From the NCBI GenBank assembly GCA_052326585.1, contig JBKQLU010000070.1, positions 1 to 64,000 on the forward strand: a stretch of 64,000 nucleotides of DNA, read 5' to 3'. The notes beneath the pieces are model-generated. The model worked only from the letters and a program-made list of their open reading frames with translations, was not told the DNA's origin and ran no database searches. Below, one piece after another: positions 52,901 through 60,562 of this stretch. This DNA is from JAPLJC01 sp052326585. GTDB taxonomy: Bacteria; Desulfobacterota; Desulfobaccia; Desulfobaccales; 0-14-0-80-60-11. Position 1 is the stretch's first letter. Each line of letters opens with the position of its first letter. The position numbers and the translations under genes were made by a program.

Positions 52901-53082
52901 TGGGTTCCGAACTGCGCCACCCCCTGGGCATCTCCATCGTCGGCGGGCTGATCTTCAGCCAGGCCTTAACCCTTTACACCACTCCGGTCATTTATCTCTG
53001 GTTCGATAGGCTGGCACTGCGCCTGGGCAGGAAGCAGCCCGTAGAGCCGCCTCCCGGGGCCGATCCTACGGAACCGGCATGA
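49966..53082 (+). CDS. RND multidrug efflux transporter (MdtB-like)
   Basis: This 1038-residue protein has the usual RND layout: 12 membrane helices and two large periplasmic loops. It opens with FILRPVATTLLMAAILLAGA, and the proton-relay acidic pair is in FVVDDAIVMIENISRY. GFFPVQDTGIIQGISEAPQS and LRFRPIMMTTMAALLGALPL are further family marks. A second RND pump follows, overlapping by 4 bases, as in mdtBC heteromultimers. It uses the proton gradient to expel drugs, bile-salt-like compounds or metals; the substrate cannot be read from sequence. Confidence 0.94.
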   Translation: MNPSRLFILRPVATTLLMAAILLAGAVAYYQLPVSALPEVDYPTIQVLTFFPGGSPDVMASSVTAPLERQFGQMPGLKQMTSYSSGGGSVIILQFSLNVSLDVAEQEVQQAINAATSFLPPDLPNPPVYNKVNPADAPILTLAITSKTMPLAQVEDLADTRLAQKISQLTGVGLVSISGGQRPAVRIQANPTALSAYGLTLEDLRSVISAGNTNQAKGGFDGPRQSSVIGANDQLLTSKDYLPLVVAYVNGAPVRVSDVARAVDSAENVKQAAWMNDTPAVILNIQRQPGSNVIEVVDRIKRLMPQLQSTLPAAVQVSVLTDRTTTIRGSVQDVQFELMLAVALVVLVIFLFLRNVSATVIPSVAVPVSLVGTFGVMYLLGYSLNNLSLMALTISTGFVVDDAIVMIENISRYIEQGEPPLEAALKGSAQIAFTILSLTISLIAVLIPVLFMGEVVGRIFREFAITLGVTILISAVVSLTLTPMMCARLLKHTPEDQQSRIFHASERVYKKIIDFYAATLRRVLQHQTLTLLIAASTLVITIFLYLVVPKGFFPVQDTGIIQGISEAPQSISFSAMAERQQALAKLILQDQAVANLSTFIGVDGTNYTLNSGRVLINLKPLAERRISASEVIRRLQPRLAALSGITLYMQPVQDLTVEDRVSRTEYQYSLEDPNSAELGLWAPRLVEELAKNSELRDVSSDQQNQGVQVHLDIDRVTAARLGISTQLVDDILYSAYGQRIVSTIFTQVNQYRVVLEVQPDFRQNPARLKDLYLRSNTNGIVPLGAITRVKTASGPLLLEHQGQFPATTLSFNLAPGASLGEAVEIMAAATKKLKMPASIVGSFQGTAQAFEASLQNEPLLILAALLTVYIVLGVLYESYIHPITIISTLPSAGVGAILALLICRTDFSVIALIGIILLIGIVKKNGIMMVDFALDAERREGKSPEEAIYQACLLRFRPIMMTTMAALLGALPLAIGTGLGSELRHPLGISIVGGLIFSQALTLYTTPVIYLWFDRLALRLGRKQPVEPPPGADPTEPA

Positions 53083-56000
53083 ACCTCTCGGCCATCTTCA
53101 TCAAAAGGCCGGTGGCCACGACGCTCCTCACCTTGGGCATGGCCATTGCCGGTATCCTGGCGGTTCGCCAACTGCCCGTCGCCCCCCTGCCGGCGGTAGA
53201 CTTTCCCACCATCTCGGTGAGCGCCTCGCTGCCGGGGGCGGACCCCGAAACCATGGCGACCTCAGTGGCGGCACCCCTGGAACGGCAATTCGGGCGGATT
53301 GCCGGGGTGACCGAGATGACCTCGTCCAGTACCCGGGGGGGCACCGGTATCGTCTTGCAGTTTGAATTGAGCCGGGACATCAACGGGGCCGCCCGGGATG
53401 TCCAGGCCGCCATCAATGCCGCCCGCACCTACCTGCCCATCAATTTGCCCAGCAATCCCACCTACCGCAAAGTCAACCCGTCGGACGCCCCGATTCTCAT
53501 CCTGGCCCTCACCTCCGACACCGCCAGCCGGGCCACCATGTACGATGCAGCCTCCACCATTCTCTCGCAAAAACTCTCCCAGTTGGAAGGGATAGGCACG
53601 GTCTTCGTGGGGGGGGGGTCGCTGCCGGCGGTGCGGGTGGAGTTGAACCCCACGGCGCTGAATAGATACGGGGTCAGCCTGGAGGCCGTCCGCAGTGTCC
53701 TGGCCGCAACCACCACCAACCGGCCCAAGGGCCAACTGGCGGATGCCAGCCAAAGCCGGGAGATCATCACCAACGACCAACTCTTCAAGGCCGCCGACTA
53801 CCGCGATCTCATCGTGGCCTACCAGGGCCAGGCGCCGGTACACCTGGTGGACGTGGGCGCGGTCGAGGACTCCCAGGAGGACTTGCGCGTCGAGGGGCTG
53901 GTCAACGGCAAGCTCTGTGTGATGGTGGTCATCTTCAGGTCCCCGGGGGCCAACATCATCGATACGGTGGACCGCATCAAAAGCCTGTTGCCGCAGCTCA
54001 CGGCTGACATTCCCAAGGACATCGACTGCAAGGTGGTGGTGGACCGCAGCCCGTCGATCCGCGGGTCGCTCCAGGACGTGGAGTTCACCCTGGTGATCTC
54101 AGGCATCCTGGTGATCCTGGTGGTCTTCGCCTTCCTGCGGAATGTGCGGGGCACCCTGATCCCGGCGGTGGCGGTCCCGGTTTCCATCATCAGCACCTTC
54201 GGGGTGATGTACCTGCTGGGCTACAGCCTGGATAACCTCTCCCTCATGGCCCTTACCATCGCCACCGGCTTTGTGGTGGACGACGCCATCGTGGTGCTGG
54301 AAAACATCACCCGCCATCTCGAAAAGGGCGCCTCGCCTCTGGAGGCGGCGCTCCTGGGATCCCGGGAAATCGCCTTCACCGTTCTCACCATGAGCGTCTC
54401 CCTGGTGGCGGTCTTCATCCCCCTGCTCTTGATGGGGGGCATGGTGGGCCGGCTGTTCCGCGAGTTCTCGGTGACCTTATCCGCCGCCATCCTGATCTCC
54501 CTGGTGCTGTCCCTGACCACCACCCCGATGATGTGCGCCGCCCTCCTCAGGCAGAGGCACGAGGAAACCCACGGGGCCGTCTTCCGGGCCAGCGAAGGGG
54601 CCTTCTTATGGATGCACCACACCTACGAGACCACCCTCGGCTGGGGTTTAAGGCACCCGCGCTTTATGCTCTCTCTGTCGATATTCACCCTGGTGGCCAG
54701 TATCGGCCTCTTCTTTTACGTCCCCAAGGGGTTTTTTCCCGAACAGGACAACGGCCGCCTGGTCGGATCCATTCAGGCGGCGCAGGACATCTCGTTTCAG
54801 GCCATGAAGAAAAAATTGGGGGAAGTGAGCGACATCGTCCGGAAAGACCCGGATGTGACGGACGTGGTGGCCTTCACCGGCGGCAGCGGCGGCGGCGCCG
54901 CCACCACCAATACCGGGCGCATGTTCATCTCCCTGAAGGACTTCTCGGTGCGGAAGAGCAGCGCCCGCCAGATAATGGCCAGGCTGCGCCCGCAACTGGC
55001 CAAGGTGGCCGGGGCCCCCGCCTATCTGCAGGCGGTCCAGGACCTCAGGATCGGCGGTTATACCAGCGGCGCCCTCTATCAGTTTAACCTCCGCTCAGAC
55101 AATCTGGAGGAACTCAACCGCTGGGGCCCCCGGGTCTTCCAGAAACTCCGCACCCTCCCCCAACTGGTTGACGTGAACAGCGATCAACAAGATAAAGGAT
55201 TGCAGGCCACCCTTAACATCGACCGCGATACCGCCTCGCGGCTCGGCATCAACGCCACGCTGCTTGACAACACCCTGTACGACGCCTTCGGCCAGCGCCA
55301 GGTTGCCATCCTCTACACCACCTTGAACCAGTACCACGTGGTGATGGAGGTGGCCCCCCCCTATTGGCAACGCCCGGAAATACTGCGAGACATCTATATG
55401 TACACCACCGAAGGCGTGGCGGTGCCCCAGAACCCCTTCTCCCCGAAGCTGGGCGGCATTCAGGCACCGTATGTCCCCACCAGAGGCGCCGAGGTGCCCC
55501 TGAGCGCCTTCACCACTTACCAGATGACCTCCACCTCCCTGGCGGTGAACCACCTGGGACAGTTTCCCATGATCACCGTTTCCTTCAACCTGCCGCCGGG
55601 CACCTCCCTGGGGGATGCGGTGACGACCGTACAAGCGGCTACCAATCAGATGCACATGCCGGCCAGCATCCATGGCAGCTTTCTGGGGACGGCCCAGGCC
55701 TTCCAGGCCTCTCTGGCCAACCAGCCGTTCTTGATCCTGACCGCGCTGTTGTCGGTTTATATCGTCCTGGGGATATTGTATGAGAGCTACGTCCACCCCA
55801 TCACCATCCTCTCCACCCTCCCATCGGCCGGGGTGGGGGCGCTCTTCGCCCTGCTGCTCTGCCGCGTGGACTTGAGCCTCATTGCCTTGATCGGCATCTT
55901 CCTGCTTATCGGCCTGGTCAAGAAAAACGGCATTATGATGGTCGATTTTGCCCTGGAGGAGGAGCGCCTGGAGGGGAAGAGTTCTCGAGACGCCATCTAT

Positions 56001-56246
56001 GAAGCATGTCTCCTGCGCTTCCGCCCGATCATGATGACCACCATGGCCGCGCTGCTGGGAGCTCTGCCCCTGGCGCTGGGAACCGGCGTGGGCTCCGAAC
56101 TGCGCCGCCCGCTGGGGATCTCCATCGTCGGCGGGCTGATGTTCAGTCAGATGCTCACCCTTTATACCACCCCGGTGATCTATCTTTATCTGGACCGCTT
56201 CAGGCTCTGGGTTAATCGCCGGCGCCGCGGCCTGAGGCAAAAATAG
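53079..56246 (+). CDS. RND multidrug efflux transporter (MdtC-like)
   Basis: This 1055-residue RND pump is a paralogue of the upstream one, starting FIKRPVATTLLTLGMAIAGI. The proton-relay pair is in GFVVDDAIVVLENITRHLEK, with GFFPEQDNGRLVGSIQAAQD at the periplasmic loop and LRFRPIMMTTMAALLGALPL near the end. Its ATG overlaps the mdtB-like stop by 4 bases (ATGA). Two RND subunits after one adaptor fit an MdtABC-type hetero-oligomer with one outer-membrane channel. The insert near QNPFSPKLGGIQAPYVPTRG in the docking region is longer than in its partner. Confidence 0.94.
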   Translation: MNLSAIFIKRPVATTLLTLGMAIAGILAVRQLPVAPLPAVDFPTISVSASLPGADPETMATSVAAPLERQFGRIAGVTEMTSSSTRGGTGIVLQFELSRDINGAARDVQAAINAARTYLPINLPSNPTYRKVNPSDAPILILALTSDTASRATMYDAASTILSQKLSQLEGIGTVFVGGGSLPAVRVELNPTALNRYGVSLEAVRSVLAATTTNRPKGQLADASQSREIITNDQLFKAADYRDLIVAYQGQAPVHLVDVGAVEDSQEDLRVEGLVNGKLCVMVVIFRSPGANIIDTVDRIKSLLPQLTADIPKDIDCKVVVDRSPSIRGSLQDVEFTLVISGILVILVVFAFLRNVRGTLIPAVAVPVSIISTFGVMYLLGYSLDNLSLMALTIATGFVVDDAIVVLENITRHLEKGASPLEAALLGSREIAFTVLTMSVSLVAVFIPLLLMGGMVGRLFREFSVTLSAAILISLVLSLTTTPMMCAALLRQRHEETHGAVFRASEGAFLWMHHTYETTLGWGLRHPRFMLSLSIFTLVASIGLFFYVPKGFFPEQDNGRLVGSIQAAQDISFQAMKKKLGEVSDIVRKDPDVTDVVAFTGGSGGGAATTNTGRMFISLKDFSVRKSSARQIMARLRPQLAKVAGAPAYLQAVQDLRIGGYTSGALYQFNLRSDNLEELNRWGPRVFQKLRTLPQLVDVNSDQQDKGLQATLNIDRDTASRLGINATLLDNTLYDAFGQRQVAILYTTLNQYHVVMEVAPPYWQRPEILRDIYMYTTEGVAVPQNPFSPKLGGIQAPYVPTRGAEVPLSAFTTYQMTSTSLAVNHLGQFPMITVSFNLPPGTSLGDAVTTVQAATNQMHMPASIHGSFLGTAQAFQASLANQPFLILTALLSVYIVLGILYESYVHPITILSTLPSAGVGALFALLLCRVDLSLIALIGIFLLIGLVKKNGIMMVDFALEEERLEGKSSRDAIYEACLLRFRPIMMTTMAALLGALPLALGTGVGSELRRPLGISIVGGLMFSQMLTLYTTPVIYLYLDRFRLWVNRRRRGLRQK

Positions 56247-56265
56247 GCGAAAGAGGAAACGAACT

Positions 56266-57816
56266 ATGTGGCTGCGCCTCAAGACAATTTTAGGATTATC
56301 CCCTGGGCCGGGCCGGCTTAGCCCGGTAATGATTGCCGGGCTGTTGCTGCTTTGGGCCGGCTGCGCCGTGGGGCCGGATTATGTGAAACCGCCCACCGCG
56401 GCGCCCGCGGCCTACAAGGAGACGCCGGGCTGGAAGGTGGCCCAGCCCCGGGATGAACTGTCCCGGGGCGCCTGGTGGGAGATCTATCATGATCCCAAGT
56501 TGAACGCCCTGGAAGAACAGGTTGACATCAACAACCAGAACATCGCCGCGGCGGAGGCGCAGTTCCGCGAGGCCCTGGCGCTGGTCAAGGAAGCCCGGGC
56601 CGCCTATTTTCCCACGGTCACCGGCGGGGCGTCCTGGACCCGCCTGCAAAATTCGGGGACCCTCGGTAACATCTCCCCAACCACGACTTCCGGCGGCGCC
56701 TCAGGAATGACGGGGACCTCCGGTGGAAAATCCGCCAAAGTATCGCCGGGCCCTCCTCCCATAACCGAGTTCCTGTTGAACTCCGACCTCACCTGGGAGC
56801 TGGACATCTGGGGCAAGGTGCGCCGCCAGGTGGAGTCGAGCCGGGCCAGCGCCCAGGCCACCGCCGCCGACCTGGAGGGGGTGCGCTTGAGCGCCCGGGC
56901 CACCCTGGCCCAAAGCTATTTTCAGTTGCGCACCGTAGACGACCAGATACGGCTCCTGAACGATACGGTCGTCGATTATGCCAAGATCCTGACGTTTACC
57001 AAGAACCAATACGCCGCGGGGACGGCCTCCCTGGGAGACGTGGCGCTGGCGCAAGCCCAGCTCAAGTCCACCCAGGCCCAGGCGATAGACCTGGGGGTGC
57101 AGCGGGCCCAACTGGAACACGCCATTGCCTTGCTCATTGGCAAGTCGCCCTCGGTCTTTGCCATACCTGAAGTTAAACAAACCCTGCGGGTCCCGGAGGT
57201 ACCCTTCGGGGTGCCCTCGGAACTGCTGGAGCGCCGCCCCGACATCGCCGCCGCCGAGAGGAATATGGCCGCGGCCAACGCCCAGATCGGGGTGGCCCTG
57301 GCGGCCTATTACCCCAGCATAACCCTGAGCGCCTCGGGAGGATTTGAGACCTCCAGCCTGGCGAAGTGGTTCACCTGGCCCAGCCGCGTCTGGTCCCTGG
57401 GGGCGGCGGCCTCGGAAACCTTGCTCGACTTCGGCCTGCGGTCCGGTCAGACCGAGGCGGCGCGAGCCGCCTACGACGCCTCCGTGGCCACCTACCGGCA
57501 GACGGTGCTCACCGGCTTTCAGCAAGTGGAAGACAATCTGGCGGCCCTGGGCATCCTGAAAGACGAGGCCCAGACGCAAGATGAGGCGGTCCAGGCCTCC
57601 AAGAAATCGCTGGAGGTGAGCACCAACCAGTATAAGGCCGGGATCATCAACCGTATCGCCCTCCTGGTGGTGGAGACCCAGACCCTGGCCAACGAAAGGA
57701 CCGCCATCACCATCCTGGGCAACCGCATGAGCGCCAATGTGCTCCTCATCGAGGCCCTGGGCGGGGGTTGGAATGCCGCCGCTTTGCCGCCGGTGGGATG
57801 GCAGCCGCCCATCTGA
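56266..57816 (+). CDS. NodT-family outer-membrane efflux channel lipoprotein
   Basis: This 516-residue protein has a lipoprotein signal (LLLLWAGC) and the paired TolC-like repeats: ALEEQVDINNQNIAAAEAQF, LTWELDIWGKVRRQVESSRA, ARATLAQSYFQLRTVDDQIR, then DIAAAERNMAAANAQIGVAL and LNKY-type helices late. This NodT/OprM class trimer forms the outer-membrane exit of the pump. It ends the operon, 19 bases after the mdtC-like gene. A serine- and glycine-rich loop (SGMTGTSGGKSAKVSPGPPP) is an unusual insertion. AGAGGA precedes the ATG. Confidence 0.92.
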   Translation: MWLRLKTILGLSPGPGRLSPVMIAGLLLLWAGCAVGPDYVKPPTAAPAAYKETPGWKVAQPRDELSRGAWWEIYHDPKLNALEEQVDINNQNIAAAEAQFREALALVKEARAAYFPTVTGGASWTRLQNSGTLGNISPTTTSGGASGMTGTSGGKSAKVSPGPPPITEFLLNSDLTWELDIWGKVRRQVESSRASAQATAADLEGVRLSARATLAQSYFQLRTVDDQIRLLNDTVVDYAKILTFTKNQYAAGTASLGDVALAQAQLKSTQAQAIDLGVQRAQLEHAIALLIGKSPSVFAIPEVKQTLRVPEVPFGVPSELLERRPDIAAAERNMAAANAQIGVALAAYYPSITLSASGGFETSSLAKWFTWPSRVWSLGAAASETLLDFGLRSGQTEAARAAYDASVATYRQTVLTGFQQVEDNLAALGILKDEAQTQDEAVQASKKSLEVSTNQYKAGIINRIALLVVETQTLANERTAITILGNRMSANVLLIEALGGGWNAAALPPVGWQPPI

Positions 57817-57827
57817 AAAGATTCCCG

Positions 57828-58115
57828 ATGGACACCCTGATCTTCTCGGGTTGCATCTCGAAGACGGAAATGCTACATGAGCGCGAGCGCTGGCACAACC
57901 GGTCCGTTGCGGAAAACCGGCTGGAAGATTACCGGGTCAAGGATGAAGGGAAGAAGTGGAAGAACGTTCACTGTTCGTTCGGCTACGTCTTCTTCGGCCG
58001 CGAATTGATTTTGTTGGCACTGATCGTGTACGCGGTGACGTCGCGGTTAAGCAGTCACGAACCGACGGCGCCCCCGGCTATCACTCAACCCCCCGTACCG
58101 GAAGGCAAACCGTGA
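57828..58115 (+). CDS. Small one-helix membrane protein coupled to the cytochrome gene
   Basis: This 95-residue frame has one membrane helix (GRELILLALIVYAVTSRL) after a charged, soluble N-terminus, and a proline-rich end (PTAPPAITQPPVPEGKP). Its stop overlaps the GTG of the cytochrome gene by 4 bases (GTGA), so they are translated together. It may help assemble or anchor the cytochrome, but I recognise no family. The start is uncertain: ATG at 57828 has no clear Shine-Dalgarno, and a later ATG is possible. Confidence 0.55.
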   Translation: MDTLIFSGCISKTEMLHERERWHNRSVAENRLEDYRVKDEGKKWKNVHCSFGYVFFGRELILLALIVYAVTSRLSSHEPTAPPAITQPPVPEGKP

Positions 58116-60043
58116 AAACGCTGCTGCGAGCGGCTGGTTTATTGGCGCTATTGCTGATGGCTGCCGGTACGGCTCGCGCCTTAGAGAACTCGGATTGTTT
58201 TGCCTGTCACAACGTCAAGGAGCTGGCTAAGACCAACAAGGCCGGCCAGGTGGTGTCGCTGTTTGTGGATGAGAAGGAATACGGGGCGTCCATCCACGGC
58301 AAGAATCTCTGCACCAGTTGCCATGCCGACATCACCGAGGTGCCGCATCCGGACGGTTTCACGCATAAGCCGGTGGCTTGCAGCGCCTGTCACCGGGTGG
58401 AGACGCAGATTTACCTGAAAAGCGACCACGGTCAGGCGGTCGCCAAGGGCGAATCCGAAGCCGCCTCATGCAAGGATTGTCACGGACACTGGCATACCTT
58501 GTTGAACTCCCGGAACCCGCTGTCGCCGGTCAACCGGGCGAACATTCCGGAGACCTGCGGTCGTTGCCATGGCAATACCGCGGAGATGGAGAAGTTCAAT
58601 CTCAATCAGAGGGCCCCGGTCGTGACCTACGACCGCAGCGTGCACGGCGTGGCGTTGGAGAAACGCGGTGTCATGCAGGCGGCGGTCTGCACCGATTGTC
58701 ACGGGTCGCACGATCTGCATAAGTCCACCAACCCGGCCTCGAAGCTTTACTGGCAGAACATTCCCGGCACGTGCGGCAAGTGTCACGAAAACGTCAAGAA
58801 CACCTACCAGCGCAGCGTGCACGGCAAGGCGGTTGCCGCTGGCATTCGGGACGCTCCGGTTTGCACGGATTGCCACGGCGAACACACGATTCAGGCAGTC
58901 AAAGAAGCCAGTTCCAAGGTTTCTGGTGCGCATATTCCGGAGACCTGCGGGCAGTGTCACGGCTCGGAACGCATCGCCAGCCGGTACCAGTTGTCGTCCA
59001 AGGTCGTGGAGACCTACATGCAGAGTTTCCACGGTCTGGCGCAGCAGTTTGGCGGATTGACGGTGGCCAACTGCGCGTCGTGCCACGGATTTCATGATGT
59101 ATTGCCGCCGAGCGATCCGCTGTCGTCGGTGAACCAGAAGAACCTGCCCCAGACCTGCGGCAAGTGTCATGCCGGTATCGGCACCCGACTCGCGAAAGGC
59201 GAGATGAAGATCCACAACCTGCCGGGCGCCGAGAAGGGCAAGCCGTGGCTGGTGAACTTTATTACTCTATTCTACATCGTCATCATCGTGCTGACGATTG
59301 GCGGCATGTTGGCGTTCACCGCCTTGGATTACATCGCCAAGACGCGGGTGCACATCCGGAAAGTCGAGGAGTCGGCTGACACCGAAGTGCGCATGACCAA
59401 GTGGGTCCGGTACCAACACCTGATCCTGACGATCCTGTTCATCACACTGGTGTATACCGGCTTCGTCCACAAGTATCCCGATGCGTTTTTCAGTTGGCCA
59501 TTCAAGCTGCTGGAAAATGGCAGCTACATTCGCGGCCTGATCCACCGCATCGCGGGCTGGGCATTTACCGGGCTCTTTTTCATCCATCTGGTGGCGCTGT
59601 TCTGGACGGAGCGCGGACACGCCTACGTCAACGAACACCGGTTCCGGTTCCACGACCTGAAAGACTGCGTCGGCCAACTGCTTTACAATATCGGCCTGAC
59701 CAAGACCCCGCCACCGGCACGCCGTTGGAATTACGCCGAGAAGGTCGAGTATTGGGCGCTGCTGTGGGGATCGTGCGTCATGATCGTCACCGGCGCGATG
59801 CTGATCTTCACCGAAACCGCCCTGCGCATGTTGCCGAAGATCTGGCACGACGCGGCTCAAGTCATCCATTTCTACGAAGCCGTGTTGGCCACGCTGGCCA
59901 TCGTCGTCTGGCATTTCTACTGGGTCATCTTCGACCCGAAGGAATACCCGATGAACCCGGCCTGGCTCATTGGCAAGAGACCGGCCCACGGCGAACCCAA
60001 GGAGGAACCCGGAGCCGCTGATGAAAATATCAAGGGTAATTAG
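58112..60043 (+). CDS. Eleven-haem c-type / b-type membrane cytochrome, CbcL-like architecture
   Basis: Starting at GTG 58112 gives 643 residues with a signal peptide (LLALLLMAAGTARA). Eleven CxxCH motifs lie between about residues 29 and 353 (CFACH, CTSCH, CSACH, CKDCH, CGRCH, CTDCH, CGKCH, CTDCH, CGQCH, CASCH, CGKCH). Five membrane helices follow from about 385 (FITLFYIVIIVLTIGGMLAF, LILTILFITLVYTGFVH, IAGWAFTGLFFIHLVALFWT, ALLWGSCVMIVTGAMLIFTE, AVLATLAIVVWHFYWVIF) with histidines suited to b haems. This is the layout of Geobacter CbcL, an inner-membrane quinol-to-periplasm electron conduit. It could oxidise menaquinol. Confidence 0.85.
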   Translation: MKTLLRAAGLLALLLMAAGTARALENSDCFACHNVKELAKTNKAGQVVSLFVDEKEYGASIHGKNLCTSCHADITEVPHPDGFTHKPVACSACHRVETQIYLKSDHGQAVAKGESEAASCKDCHGHWHTLLNSRNPLSPVNRANIPETCGRCHGNTAEMEKFNLNQRAPVVTYDRSVHGVALEKRGVMQAAVCTDCHGSHDLHKSTNPASKLYWQNIPGTCGKCHENVKNTYQRSVHGKAVAAGIRDAPVCTDCHGEHTIQAVKEASSKVSGAHIPETCGQCHGSERIASRYQLSSKVVETYMQSFHGLAQQFGGLTVANCASCHGFHDVLPPSDPLSSVNQKNLPQTCGKCHAGIGTRLAKGEMKIHNLPGAEKGKPWLVNFITLFYIVIIVLTIGGMLAFTALDYIAKTRVHIRKVEESADTEVRMTKWVRYQHLILTILFITLVYTGFVHKYPDAFFSWPFKLLENGSYIRGLIHRIAGWAFTGLFFIHLVALFWTERGHAYVNEHRFRFHDLKDCVGQLLYNIGLTKTPPPARRWNYAEKVEYWALLWGSCVMIVTGAMLIFTETALRMLPKIWHDAAQVIHFYEAVLATLAIVVWHFYWVIFDPKEYPMNPAWLIGKRPAHGEPKEEPGAADENIKGN

Positions 60044-60144
60044 GCGGGAATTGCTTTACGAAAAGTGGCGGGGTAACGGAAAAAGGATACAAAAGCTAAC
60101 TTGCGGGAATGCTGCCAAATTAAGTCTGATTAGCCTGAAATTTA

Positions 60145-60489
60145 TTAATTCATGAATAATAATTTTTTTAGAGACTCCAGATTATATCTCATATCGTTTC
60201 CGACCTGGATTTTACGGACGATCCCTTGTTTGTCGAAGAGCACCGAAAGCTGCTGGGTCTCATTCGAAACCCCACCGGCCGTATTAACCTTTGTTTGGGA
60301 AGAGCTATAGTCCCATAATTCCCCTCCGGTCAAAGGGGTGATTCTGGCTGGCGTCCCCACCGCATTCTGGACATCCGCTTTGGTAGATTTCCCTTCCTGA
60401 AGGCGATCTAAGTTCCCCTGTTGGGTAATCACCTGATTGCCGTTGGAGGCGCAACCTGCCAGGAGCATTAAACAGAAAAATAGAGGCAA
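60145..60489 (-). CDS. BamE/SmpA-like small lipoprotein
   Basis: This 114-residue frame begins with a lipobox (LMLLAGC). The mature part has NLDRLQEGKSTKADVQNAVG and TPARITPLTGGELWDYSSSQ, the SmpA/OmlA-type two-layer motif. BamE-like proteins help the outer-membrane protein assembly complex, though many of this class are unassigned. The only standard start is TTG 60489, which leaves a signal peptide without its usual positive charge. Four codons upstream an ATA follows AAGGAG at 7 bases and would restore a lysine. It is convergent with the cytochrome gene. Confidence 0.7.
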   Translation of the reverse strand: MPLFFCLMLLAGCASNGNQVITQQGNLDRLQEGKSTKADVQNAVGTPARITPLTGGELWDYSSSQTKVNTAGGVSNETQQLSVLFDKQGIVRKIQVGNDMRYNLESLKKLLFMN

Positions 60490-60562
60490 AGATTTTATTA
60501 TTTCGGTGCTCCTTAAGGCATATTACCCCGGTTTACCCGGATCGGCCATTCTTTTTCAGCGG

